From Ceratodon purpureus (Eukaryota > Streptophyta > Bryopsida > Pseudoditrichales > Ditrichaceae): 64,000 nt of DNA. The notes beneath the pieces are model-generated. The model searched no databases and was not told the DNA's origin. It saw only the letters and a list, made by a program, of their open reading frames with translations. The first letter of the stretch is position 1. Each line of letters opens with the position of its first letter. The DNA is taken from NCBI GenBank assembly GCA_014871385.1, contig CM026426.1, forward strand, positions 87,852,886 to 87,916,885, given 5' to 3'. Below are positions 53,502 through 64,000 of the stretch, in pieces. A program made the translations under genes and the position numbers.

Positions 53502-55481
53502 ATGGCCTATCAACACCTCAAGCAAATAGAATACACCTATCTACATCATGAGAAATTAGAAAATGAGAGAAACAAAAACCACCACATATACAACTGGTTT
53601 GCTAACTCAATTACAAACCATTCAACCGAAGTCATTACAACCTCACATTACCTACCCTCACGTTTAGAACAAATAATACCTGCATTACCTAATCTATTTA
53701 ACACAACAAAATTTATAACAACAAAATATTATAAATTAAATTATAAAAACCTTAAAACTAGTATATACCAAGGATACTACTTTGTAAATAACTTAGGCCT
53801 ACTTCAATGCGGGGACATTGAGTCAAACCCAGGACCAATGCCCAACATACTTAGAACTCATCCAGCCGATCACAAGAAAAGAGCTAGAAGATACTTTATC
53901 CCTAGCACAATTAAATTGCGCCCGGAATACCAACATATTGCAAACTCATTTGCTCCAATTTTAAAAACTAACCACCATCTACACCATCAAGCAATCATGG
54001 AATTTCCACACCTACATCGATATATACAAATACAAATACAATCTCCACTACCTCACATACTATATGCATTAATCGTTACCATACACCCACTAATAAATAC
54101 ATGTAATAATATATTAGCTCAGCCCCGCATTTACTACTTCAATGATATTTGGACCAATACAGTATTGATCAAACTAGCCAACCTAAACAACCCCCCGAAA
54201 AGACACATCCTCACTCAATACCCTTATACCAAATTAATTGAAATGAACCATGACCTAATATCCCCAAAAAACTCAATTCACGACGAACTTTACAAATTTA
54301 TCCATAACCAAGATACACCACCAACACCTATCATACTCCAAAGAAAATTTCCCTTCTTACCAAATAAACTAATCACTGAAGCTTTACGCTGTTTCAAAAG
54401 TCTAAATGAATACTTACATCCACCACCCCTTCCAAACATCCCAACACCTCCGCCGAGAATAAACATCAACACTAATGACGAAACAAATACAATAACTTGG
54501 AATGCATCTTCGCTTAATACAGCTTTATCAAACCTACAAAACCTTGTATACAACTCCTCAAGGAATACGGCAATTATAAACATCCAAGAAACAAAACTCA
54601 CAGCAACCAAATCCATTAAATGGATACAAAATCTATTTCCTGAGTATAAACTCATTTTTAATAACACACATGCCCTCACAAGATGCATGCAACAAAGAAT
54701 GCCCTACACCCCCGGAAGAGGAGGCTTACTTACACTTATACACAATAAATATGCTTTCCCTGGAAATATTACCAAAATCCCTACACCAGCAAACATTTCC
54801 CCATATCTACAAATAATAAAAATAAACAACCATCCGTTATTACCATGGTTAATCATACATTTATACATGCCGATACACCTAGAAGACATCCGTTTCATCC
54901 CCCACATTCAAACTACAATCACAAACCAAATAAATGCACACCCTAATCATACATACATCTTGTGCGGAGACTTCAATCGTGATAGAGCACTAAACGGAAG
55001 ACAAAATCACAACACCAACACCCCACCACAACAAGAAGATATTCAATGGAAAAACTTTACAAATTCACTAAATCTAGAATACATCCCAACAAACACAACA
55101 TTCACAAGACAAGGTGGTTACAACTACACATCAACTAGTCTCATAGATGGTTTCTACATAAAATCCCTAGATAATACTAGACTTACCTCCACGACAAACA
55201 CAAATTTGAATCTAAACTCAGATCATTATCCAGTCACCTTACACATTCCACAAAACCTATTGATAGCCAGACCACCGACCCCCATCAATACCCCAACAAT
55301 TAGAATTTTAAATCCAATACCTCCAGAAAACTTAGAAAAATTTAATATTGAATTTTTTGAAAATAATTCTATACAAATAAATGAACTAACCAGACTTCTA
55401 GAAAACAATGACCATCTTACCCCCGCTCTATGGCAAGAAGCTTGCGCATCCTTAGACAAAATCGTAGAAAAAATCTCATAA
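53502..55481 (+). pseudogene. LINE ORF part 1: leader protein, 2A, AP endonuclease
   Basis: The start at 53502 (ACCATGG context) is preferred over 53385, which lies in the tandem repeat. About 112 residues lead to LLQCGDIESNPGP, then a long linker, then an exonuclease-endonuclease-phosphatase domain. Its catalytic motifs are IQETKLTATK (Glu), CGDFNRD (Asp/Asn), SLIDGFY and NSDHYPV (Asp-His), the complete set used to nick target DNA. A TAA at 55479-55481 interrupts the frame, which then continues open to 55920, so it is likely a mutated sense codon. Confidence 0.85.
53814..53837 (+). promoter_or_regulatory. 2A ribosome-skipping motif (DIESNPGP)
   Basis: Codons read G-D-I-E-S-N-P-G-P preceded by LLQC, an exact match to the D-[VI]-E-x-N-P-G-P consensus. 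Translation is expected to skip the bond between the final Gly and Pro, releasing a leader of about 110 aa from the endonuclease-RT polyprotein. Confidence 0.9.
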
Positions 55482-57024
55482 AACATTGGAAAAACATGTA
55501 ACGCACCCCCACTACCACATCTTACAAATAGAACAAGACAACAAGGCGGCTTTTTACCTCGAAAACTTGCCAAAGAATGGAAAAAACACCTTGCCACATA
55601 CCATCTTATCAAAAAAACTATATATATCGCAAGAAACAACCCCCAATGGCAAACACACCCCATATTGAATGAAATACGTAGCCACCAATACGTACAAATC
55701 CCACATCCACCAGCAACGGACTCTATACCGAACGAATGGATGGATGACATAGCTAATATCGCAAAAACTCCTAACAAAGAAGCCAGGAAAATAACCGCAA
55801 AATACACTAAAGATTGCATCCACAAAGCTGTATCAAAATATCGACAACTGTATGAAAAAAGCCCCAAAAAAGTAAATAAAAAAGTCTTCAAAAACTCTGA
55901 AATTCACCTCTTGACTCTATAATGGATAGACAAAACCACATCTTAATTAGTCCGGAAGATATTGCTCAAGAAATTTACATCCAACAGTCTAGTAGTAACC
56001 GGCCAACAATCCCCACATGTCACTATCAAACTACACATCCTCCACAATGCAAATGTAGCGTCAGACAATATCCATGGCATGACTTGGACGGATTCACAAT
56101 TGATCAACGCGGAGAACCACAAATCCCCCTACACACATATTTAGATCAAGAAACTTACGATTTATGCCTCAAAAACCTAGGAAATAACAAAGCCCCAGGC
56201 CCAAACAAAATACCTAACTCTACTCTGAAAAATATGCCCCCACGATACCACAAACTACTATTTCTATTTTTTAAACACTGCTACAAACAAAAACAAATAC
56301 CTGCAACATGGAAAACCAGTCTAACTGTCTTATTATATAAAAAAGGTGAACCATCCCAACTTACAAACCATAGACCTATCGCTTTAGCGAACACCATATA
56401 CAAACTCTTTACTAGCACATTAACCTTTATCCTTTCCACGTATGGTGAAAGACATCAAATTCTGCATGACAACCAAGAAGGATTCCGAGCAGAAAGAGGA
56501 ACATCCAGACAACTTCAACTACTTATTGCAGCCTTAGAAGATGCAGGATTTACAAATCAAGATATATATATTCTCTACATTGACTTCAAAAATGCTTTTG
56601 GCTCCATTGACCATGCGAGACTCTTAGCCATAATGAAAGATCTCGGATACCCAACCGATGCTATAAACTTGGTAGGAAATATATACTCACAATCCTCTAC
56701 TATATTTTCAGGAGAACATTTTGGTAAAACTCTACCTATTCCCATCCAAAGAGGAACAATACAAGGGGATACTCTTAGTCCATATCTATTTATAATATTC
56801 TTAGAACCACTTCTTCGATGGTTACAACAAGGTGACAATGGATACACCTTTGGTACATCCAAAGTCACAATCTCATCCGCAGCATATGCTGATGCTTAAG
56901 CAGCTATTGCTAACAAATTAGCATCACTACAAATACAACTAAATAAATTAGACAAATTCTGCGAATGGACTGGAATGGATCTTGGTATACCTAAATGTGC
57001 AGTGACCGGATGCCCAAATAAATA
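55482..57024 (+). pseudogene. LINE part 2: reverse transcriptase core with mutated YADD
   Basis: After a frame change at about 55920 the RT follows: NNKAPGPNKIPNSTLKNM, VLLYKKGEPSQLTNHRPIAL, GFRAERGTSRQL, YIDFKNAFGSIDHARL and GTIQGDTLSPYLF. The active-site box reads AYADA followed by TAA (56897) where YADDL would be expected, so the second catalytic Asp and the next codon are both mutated. The frame continues (AAIANKLASL, DKFCEWTGM) to another TAA near 57022. The first catalytic Asp (YIDFKNAF) is intact. Confidence 0.9.
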
Positions 57025-59590
57025 AAAAATGAACCCCATAGCATTCAAAGCACAGATCCAAGCCACCAATATAAACTACAGAAACCAACCAATACCAGTT
57101 TTGGACCAACATGATCCTTATACATACCTTGGAATAAACCTAGCACCATCACTTAAATGGAAAACACAAATAAACACCACCACGGCTAAAGTCATCAAAC
57201 AATGTCAAGCCTTAGTGGCTTGCCCAGCCACTATGAAACAAAAAATCAACATGGCCGATACAGTCATACGTGCCGGTATCGCATACAGCTTCTACGCAGT
57301 ACCATACTCTATACTAGCCATTAGAAAACTTGACAAAAAGATCATAGCACTCCACAAAACAATATGTGGACTACCAAAAAGTACATCTAATATAGCTACA
57401 CAACTTCCACACGATCTATTCGGAATGGAAGCCTTTTCGTTAAAAAATGCCTATCTACGATGTATTGGAGAACAATTACAAAATGCTCTCAATGACAAAG
57501 GCAAACTCGGTAAAATCTACTTTGGCTTAATACAATTCATACTTGCAAAATTTGGAGGCTCCGAAGAAATAGACCGCATCAAATATCAAGATTGTGTGAG
57601 ATCCCCTATCACTAGAACATTGTTTCTACTCAAACATGAAGCCGGAGTCCACCTTAAAAGCACTATAGAATATTTTATATTAAATCCATCCCTACTCGAA
57701 ACCGCATGGATGCAAGAAGCACAACACCTACATGGCCTAAATCCCAAAACTTCTCTCAAACTACTACAAAAACTACTATTACATAATATAATAAATTTAG
57801 AACAAATAACCATGCCTAACGGGACCACCCTACTGAACCCAGATGAATATAAAATATACCACTCCAACCCCACAAAACTCATAAAAAGTGCGCTAAATAT
57901 TGCCAATCAATTATTTTGTAAACCCACTTGCCATCAAAGTTGCCAAATACCATCTAGATTCCGATTCCACTTCCCCTCAAGAACTTTAAAAAATGATTAC
58001 ATATTATTAAACCACAACATTCTATTACAACAATTGAACCTTCCAATACACCCCCCCAACCCTCCTATTCTTGAACTTCCTCCTCCTCCCAACAATATGC
58101 TTAAATATCCAAGACAATTCCCCATACACACAATATTAAACCACAAACAAAATAAAATCAAAGATCCAAATGGGATAAACTATATAGATACAACATATTT
58201 ATGCCAATGGACCACGCCAAATAATAATACATACAACAAATGGCGTAGTCAAAGAGAACTTTTCCCGTGGAGGGACATTAACACTTGTCTCCACAATACT
58301 GAATTACTTACTCAATACTACACTAAACAACAACATAAACATTTTTTAACCATCATCGAAAAGCACTTCTCCATAGAACAACAAAAAGATACAAGATACG
58401 TTACTCCGGCCACAATTATCCCACTGGCACATGTGTCCATTAATGAATGCAACCCAGAAAATGACATCGAAACAGAATCGAACATTATCCAAACACAACA
58501 TGACGTCGCACTCATATACGAAGATAATGGCCGACACCTCATCACCATTCCGAAAACTAGACTACTATGGCTATGGAAACAATATCAACATGCAAAAAAT
58601 ACTGCACATGGCCTTGAGCCATCCATCCAATCATTTGAAACTGAAATTGTCAGGCTATATCAAAGATATAAATATCGTATCCCAAAAAATGATCCACTTA
58701 AATGTGTTCAATATACAATACCAACTGAAATACTAGGTTTTCTAATATCAACATTCAACATCCACCAATCTTACTTTTCATCACCAGTTACATGCCCTAC
58801 ACAATTTACCCGATTTTACTCACCATTCTCACGAGATATAATATTTGGCTCCCTAGGGAAAGCATTTGATCACAAATGGAAAGGATTTGGCTACGCTCAC
58901 CCCCACAATGAAACCGACTTACAACAAGCCATTCATTGGGCCCGCCTGGCGGCAAAAAATGACTTAAACACTATCACTATAGTCATCTCTCCCGTTACTA
59001 ACAGGTACCAAAACTCCAACCCCTACACTGGTCCATTCCCAGACACACATATTATTGCCCATTTTGCTGCAGACACCATTACATATGACGAGCCAACAAT
59101 TCCCCCCGAACTTAAACTCGAAAGAAAAGAACTTTCTACGCTCCGAATATTTTGTATCCATCACCAGAACAACAACATCGGTACGTACGAGCAAATAAAT
59201 CAACTCGTTCAGACAATTAACAATCTCCAAATATTACAAATTCACACACAAATTGCATCTCCGACCCCCTTAAACACTCATGTCAATCCCAGTAAAAAAT
59301 GGTCCAAATCATATTATCCAAACACCCCCGCAAATAACTCAACACCTATCCCACAACTACCAAATTACCAAACAAATCTACCACTAAAATTCCACCCTCA
59401 ATTCAGTTATTACACAGATGGATCATTTGAACCCCCAAAAGAAATTGGCAATGGTAAATGGCGGAGAGAAAAAGCCGGATACGGTATTTACAGCCCCAAA
59501 GGCCTCAATATCCCCAAAAGACTCCACGGACACCAAAATATACTACGTGCAAAAAATGATGGCAGTACACAAAACACTCAGAATTATTAA
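57025..59590 (+). pseudogene. LINE part 3: RT thumb, long linker and start of RNase H
   Basis: Same frame as the RT core. It contains the thumb (DPYTYLGINLAPSLKWK), then about 600 residues of Asn/Ile/Thr-rich sequence with no recognised domain, then the first RNase H motif YTDGSFEPP. The frame is lost just after (GNGKWRREKAGYGIYS) and stops at 59590. The remaining RNase H lies in the frame starting near 59500. Confidence 0.8.
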
Positions 59591-60308
59591 CACACAATTT
59601 CCCAACGAACCAGCATACATATTTATCGACTGTCTAAATGTACTATACTTACTTAATACACAAATAAAACATCCCACACTACTTTTTAGTCACCCCGATC
59701 AAACCACACTTGCCTCCATAGTAGAACTACTCCAACAAAGAACACAACCAATTTCACTATACAAAGTTAGAGCACACGTCAACATTGACGGTAACAAAGA
59801 TTCAGCAGATTATCTAGCAAAGCAAGGTCTAAAACTAGAACACAGAAAAGCCCTACACTCATACGAACATGCCCATGCCACTCCGTTCTACTTCCAAAAA
59901 GATAACTGGCCTTCAAAAAATGATGTTCCAGATATAGGACCAGTTAGAACTCTAGAAAAACAAATAAAAAAATACGACAGAGAAAACAATCTAGAAATCA
60001 TGGCCATACAAACCCCCAACATTTGCAAATAGACGGGAAATGTAGACATAGACAATGTACTTTCTAACGAATTTTGGGAAAACCCAGCCATCACTGACAA
60101 ACAAAAATCATGCCTCATAAAATTCCGTACGAGAACTTACATGGGCCAAGCTAGAAAACAAATGTTTTCCGGAAGAGAAAGATTTCCATCCATCACATGT
60201 CCCATTTGCAATTCACGCGAACCGGATACATGGCTACATGTATTACTCACATGCCAACAACAACATATACACTCCCTCCGAGTCAAAAGACACAACAAAG
60301 CAGTATGA
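59500..60308 (+). pseudogene. LINE part 4: RNase H and zinc finger
   Basis: RNase H continuation with AYIFIDCLNVLYLL (catalytic Asp) and YKVRAHVNIDGNKDSADYLA (the His and Asp of the C-terminal motif). TAG at 60030 interrupts. Then FRTRTYMGQARKQMF and a finger CPICNSREPDTWLHVLLTC (C-x2-C-x8-H-x5-C), a layout often found after RNase H in LINEs. TGA at 60306 ends the stretch. Confidence 0.8.
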
Positions 60309-60769
60309 GAACTTAGAAAACTACTAGTCTCATCGGAAAAATCTCGTTGTTTTATTCTAATGAATGCGGGCACCTTCAATGATAAACCCTCACTAAATAC
60401 CGTTCCCAACTGGTTACTCCCATGCACATGTGGCACTCAAAGATGTCATTGTAACTCTAGATTTAGACCAGACATTCTTTGCGTTAAAGGTTTACCGTAC
60501 CAAAGTGACCCCCCTACGAAATAAACCCCAATCTTACCATACAATTCATTGAGTTCACATACTGCAATGACAGATTCTCACCAGAAACATTTGAAGCTAA
60601 AACCAACAAATACAAACCACTAATTGCCAATATTACCGCTAGAGGATGGAAAGTCGACCCCCTTATTGTCATCAAAGCAGGCGCTAGAGCTACCACACAC
60701 ATTCCTTCAATGAAACTACTTGCAGACAATTTCAAAATACCATGGCTTACCATCAAAAACACCTTTTAA
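60309..60769 (+). pseudogene. LINE part 5: PD-(D/E)XK-like second endonuclease region
   Basis: Cys-rich CTCGTQRCHC, then RPDILCVKGLPY, a TAA (60522) and shift, then LTIQFIEFTYCNDRF, KTNKYKPLIANI and WKVDPLIVIKAGARATT, ending at 60767-60769. The order P-D ... E-x-T ... K..KY.PL ... GW.V matches the restriction-like endonuclease signature seen at the C-terminus of early-branching LINEs. It is an assignment from pattern only; the usual catalytic Lys of E-x-K is Thr here. Confidence 0.55.
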
Positions 60770-60989
60770 AACATAAACACTATTGCCATACAATATGCCA
60801 TGTCTATACTTCTCCACAAAAGAAGAATAGAAAACCACCAACCATTACCCGAAACATTAGACCCCCCATAGTCAAAGAAATCCCCTAAATATAATCAAAA
60901 AAAATATTTTTTAGTAGCTAGAGCTACTTTATTTGAATTGATAGCTTACGGATGTCAAGTCTCTTGTCAACTTCTCACAGAGGGGGCTG

Positions 60990-61100
60990 TTGGTTGGCAC
61001 AACTCATCTACTGCCTGTGATTGCTCACTGAGCAGTACCAAGCCACTTCATCCCCCACATCCACTCAAACGAGTCCATCAGGGTTCGAACCCGGACCAGA
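60990..61100 (+). ncRNA. tRNA-like SINE remnant (Pol III box-like words)
   Basis: A B-box-like GGTTCGAACCC at about 61082-61092, and an A-box-like TGGCACAACTC about 85 bp upstream. The intervening sequence does not fold as a tRNA by eye, so a tRNA-derived SINE is more likely than a gene. Confidence 0.25.
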
Positions 61101-61260
61101 TAAATGAGACAAACGCTCAGCTCCAACCAACAAATGAGCTCGTGGCTTGGTGTCCAAAATTGCAATCAAATGAATCTTGAGTAGATAATCACTACTATTA
61201 CTGGTTACTTGTTACTAGTTACTGGTTACTAGTTACTTTGTGACTAAAGTGTCTACTCTC

Positions 61261-61272
61261 GAAAGGGGGGAG
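61261..61272 (+). other. Polypurine tract-like GAAAGGGGGGAG
   Basis: A typical LTR-retrotransposon polypurine tract sequence. The following TAGATC does not start with TG, so an LTR boundary here is not proven. Confidence 0.4.
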
Positions 61273-63543
61273 TAGATCTTTACTTCCATACCTTTGTCCT
61301 GTGGGCATTGGCTTAGGGGTGGATCGAACAAACACTTAATTCACTTCGGTCTCCTCTGAAGACCGTAGTTTCTCTCTCTCTTACTTGATCCCTCTTAAGA
61401 GGTTCAATACCAATACATTTTAAGCGGTAATTTGCATATAAATGTGAGGGGGTAAGGGGATTTTATGTATGCCTGAACTAGTTAGAGGGAGCTGGAGCAT
61501 AGTAATTGGTGCGCGTCAAAAAATTAATCAATAAGAAAAGAGAAAACAAACTACAAATTCAATGAGAATAGTGTAATTAGTCCACGGTTATAGGGTCAAT
61601 TAAATTACTAAAATAAGTATATTTCTTAAAATAAACTAAAAATATTTGAATCTTCTAATTTTAAGTTTTATTTTTAGTAAAAAAGGTTCTATTTTTAGGT
61701 TCAATCCCCCATTCTATGCTCTCTGCTCTCCAAATCTCCGCTCACTGTTAAAGGGATTTTTTGCCTTTTACCTAGGAGCAGTAATTTAGGAGCAGAACAG
61801 TAAACTGCCAAGAGCAGTTAAACAGTTAGTTACTGCGGATTTCTTAGTTACTGCGTTTTGGATGAAGTTTTTGACAGTTGGATGACAAATCGACTTGGAT
61901 GAAAAACGGACAGCGGATGACGACGGCTAGGGTTTGGGGGTAGTGAGGAGTGGGAGCAAGGCGGCTCTCACTCTCTCTTGTGTCTTGTGTGTGTTTTCAG
62001 AGGTATGGTAGTATGGTAGAGGAGGTTAGGAGGTAGGAGAGAGGATGTTACTACTGTGGAGCAGGATCTAGGGGCAGATCTGATTGTACATGAAGAGAGT
62101 AATGATGAGAAAGCAGCCTTGGATCATTGGAATTTGTATACATTGAATGCTAGGGCTCAAGGTAGAATTGCATTGTGGGTTCTTGCATTGTGGGCTCTAG
62201 AATTGATGGAGTAGTAGGTCAGGGCAGTATGGTTAGAATCAGGTGCTGTTCAGGGGCAGAATGGTGTTGAGCAGAATTAGTTAGGTGGGTACTAAAATGT
62301 CGAGGGTTTCTCCTTAGATCTGGACAGTACATTAGCTTTCAAAGGGTGAGCTAAATCACCCTTTAACATTGGCGACCATGCATTAAGAACGGATCAGGTG
62401 GCTCTTGTTGCGAATCTATACAGTCCAGGACAATTCTGGAACATGTAGACAGGCACAGTGGCCAAGGCAGAGAGTTACAGTCAACGGATTACGGTCACAG
62501 ATTCGCACTTACAGGATTACAGTCCCAAATTTACTGTCACAGGATTACAGTGCCAGGATTACAGCAGCAGAAGTACCACAGATGCTGCAGAAGGAGGATA
62601 GTTCGAGGCTGAGGGGATCAGGTTCCAGAATCCAGTGAGGAGGAGCCAATGTCCAAGCAGTCAACGTTACAAAAGGACCACATATCCTGCAGTTGGAGCG
62701 CATTTTGAAACTGAAGGTGCCAAGTTCCAGAATCTCGTGGGAGAGGAGCCAATGCAAATCAGTCAACGGCACAGGAGCTGAGGACAGCTCCAGAGCAGAG
62801 GGAGGATAGTCACAGGTATCAGGTATGTTCCAAACCACTGTTGAATTCAGACAGTCAGGAAAGGAACAGTAGGTTGCGTGAATAACGAGCAGTAAAAAGT
62901 AGCAGTAAAAATCAAAAAGTTACTAAGCAGTAAAAAAAAACAATTCGAGCACTAAAAAGTAACAATAAAAAGTTAAAAAGTTACTAGCCACTAAAAAGTA
63001 ATGGTAAAAAGTTAAAAATTTACCAGTCAGTAAAAAAACAGTGGAGCAGTAAAAGGTAACAGTGGAAACTAAGGGTTAAAATGCGAACAATAAAGATGAC
63101 ATAAGAAAACAGTAAGTGGCTCAAGCAGAAAATTGAGAAATGGAAAAATTGAAAAGTTAAAAACAAAAATGAATGGACAGTAAAGAACCAGGAGACAACC
63201 TGTGGGTAGAAGCTTGCAAAACTGTAATGTATGGAAGCTTGAAAAACTGAGACTATGCTCGAACTTGCGAAACTAGGGGCAGAAAAACTATCTACAATAG
63301 GACAGTACAGACTGACAGGTCCCAAAGGAACCAAAGTGGAAGGGTGGCAAAGGGATGGACTGAACAGGAACCAGGAAACAGGAGGACTAGCATCCAACGG
63401 ACCAGAGGAGGGCTGAGGACAAGGAACCGACAGCACCTACCCAGGAGTTTTGAAGGAGCAGACTCAATTACTGGAAGTACCAGCCAAACCAGAAGAGCAC
63501 CTGACCAGAGAGTACCAAGGGAAGAGCAGCAAACTGTACTGCA
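61273..63543 (+). mobile_element. Probable LTR and 5' leader of a retrotransposon
   Basis: Circumstantial assignment. A polypurine-like tract precedes it. A TATA-like CATATAAATG lies near 61436. A perfect 9-bp hairpin AAAGGGTGA-GCTAAA-TCACCCTTT (62341-62364) precedes TTGGCGACCATG at 62369, a primer-site-like word. 62880-63080 has CAGTAAAAAGT-type repeats and 61195-61245 has TTACTGGTTACTAG repeats. A gag-like ORF follows. No second LTR lies in the window, so the boundaries are unproven. Confidence 0.35.
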
Positions 63544-64000
63544 ATGGATAGAGAATACCCAGGGTGGGACGAGGAGGAGATAGCCAGGAGACAAGCAGCA
63601 GAACGGTTGGCAAGGTACGAACTCAGGGAGCAAAGAGCAGCAGCAGAAGTAGGAAAACCAATGGGAGGACAATTGAGTTTAGAAGAAAGCATAGCTAAAG
63701 GGAGAACCAGGGACCTGATTGACATGGACCTGGTAGGAGAAAATTCGAGCCAGGAGACAATACTTGGAGTAAGCAGGAGGACAGGGTCAGCAAGAGGAGA
63801 ACCTGGCCCAAGCTTCAAGAATTGGCAGGAGGATGAGGAAGAAATTTGGAAGTATGAGGGACATCCACTATCACCCAGGACCAGCAGGAGAGAATTCCCA
63901 AGGCCAGGTGAAGGAGACATACAGCATTGCTGGAACCCCCAGACCAGAATGGCATCAGCATATGACCATTACCAGGAGGAGGAGAAGAAAGGAGGCAGCA
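63544..64000 (+). CDS. Partial ORF, gag-like, runs off the window
   Basis: Open from ATG 63544 to the last base (152 codons, no stop). It begins MDREYPGWDEEEIARRQAAE and is highly charged, helical and Glu/Arg-rich, with LSLEESIAKGRTRDLIDMDL further on. The position after a long leader and a primer-site-like word suggests the N-terminus of a retrotransposon Gag. No conserved Gag motif has been reached, so this is inference. Confidence 0.45.
   Translation, partial: MDREYPGWDEEEIARRQAAERLARYELREQRAAAEVGKPMGGQLSLEESIAKGRTRDLIDMDLVGENSSQETILGVSRRTGSARGEPGPSFKNWQEDEEEIWKYEGHPLSPRTSRREFPRPGEGDIQHCWNPQTRMASAYDHYQEEEKKGGS

Larger units (their letters stand above)
53385..60905 (+). mobile_element. Non-LTR retrotransposon (LINE) with 2A motif and two nuclease domains, decayed
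   Basis: Plus-strand element with domains in the order 2A peptide, AP-type endonuclease, reverse transcriptase, RNase H, CCHC-type finger and PD-(D/E)XK-like region. It ends in an A-rich stretch (ATCAAAAAAAATA) near 60900. It is very A-rich and G-poor on the coding strand, unlike its neighbours. The frame is broken by at least six stops or shifts, so the copy is dead. Known families with both AP and restriction-like endonucleases (Dualen/RandI from Chlamydomonas) are the closest architecture I can name. The exact 5' end and target duplication were not determined. Confidence 0.85.

Noticed and set aside
55226..55891. 221-aa minus-strand ORF rich in hydrophobic residues (membrane-protein-like)
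   Set aside because: Antisense of the A-rich LINE coding strand, where T-rich codons give spurious Phe/Leu/Ser/Cys runs.
61040..61110. Functional tRNA gene
   Set aside because: A GGTTCGAACCC box is present but no cloverleaf or proper A-box spacing. At most a SINE remnant.

Overview
The window is nuclear DNA from a eukaryote with introns and very many transposable elements, most likely a plant-lineage organism. A charophyte alga such as Chara is my best guess, but this is inference only. The reasons are a two-component receiver domain split by introns, a Ty3/Gypsy element primed by a plant-type tRNA-Asp, degenerate hAT and kinase-like genes, and AT-rich spacers. No bacterial-style operon, rRNA or CRISPR is present.

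Layout. 1-8.1 kb: one multi-exon host-like gene encoding a PAS domain and a complete response-regulator receiver (about 2.3-6.26 kb). It lies between two oppositely oriented copies of a non-autonomous TIR element, and the right copy carries a hAT MITE with an 8-bp target duplication. 8.4-10.4 kb: a transposon-end fragment, a 51-nt poly(T) tract and a pogo-like MITE. 13.3-18.5 kb: a short broken gene, a decayed hAT transposase and a kinase-like gene with two internal stops. 19.6-23.8 kb: two broken members of a coiled-coil/RING-like family. 24-28 kb: AT-rich satellite-like DNA.

28.1-52.5 kb is the most interesting part. I interpret it as one large DNA transposon of about 11 kb net, with matching 35-bp terminal inverted repeats at 28108 and 52540. 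It carries an unrecognised 384-aa ORF, a third RING-like gene and a broken transposase-like gene. A 9-bp palindromic word, GCTGNCAGC, occurs about 18 times inside it and almost nowhere else in the window.

A very young 13.4-kb Ty3/Gypsy element on the minus strand (36193-49555, TSD GTGAG) has split the transposase-like gene. Its 3653-bp LTRs each contain a 731-codon ORF downstream of the LTR TATA box, so the genomic RNA would carry this ORF before the primer binding site, gag and pol. Gag and pol are in one frame separated by a single UGA followed by CGG, a classic readthrough context.

52.5-60.9 kb: a gene fragment abutting the transposon, an AT-rich tandem repeat, then a decayed non-LTR retrotransposon. 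Its first ORF holds a canonical 2A ribosome-skipping motif, followed by an AP-type endonuclease, reverse transcriptase, RNase H, a zinc finger and a second PD-(D/E)XK-like nuclease region. 61-64 kb: LTR-like and leader-like sequence ending in a partial gag-like ORF that runs off the window.
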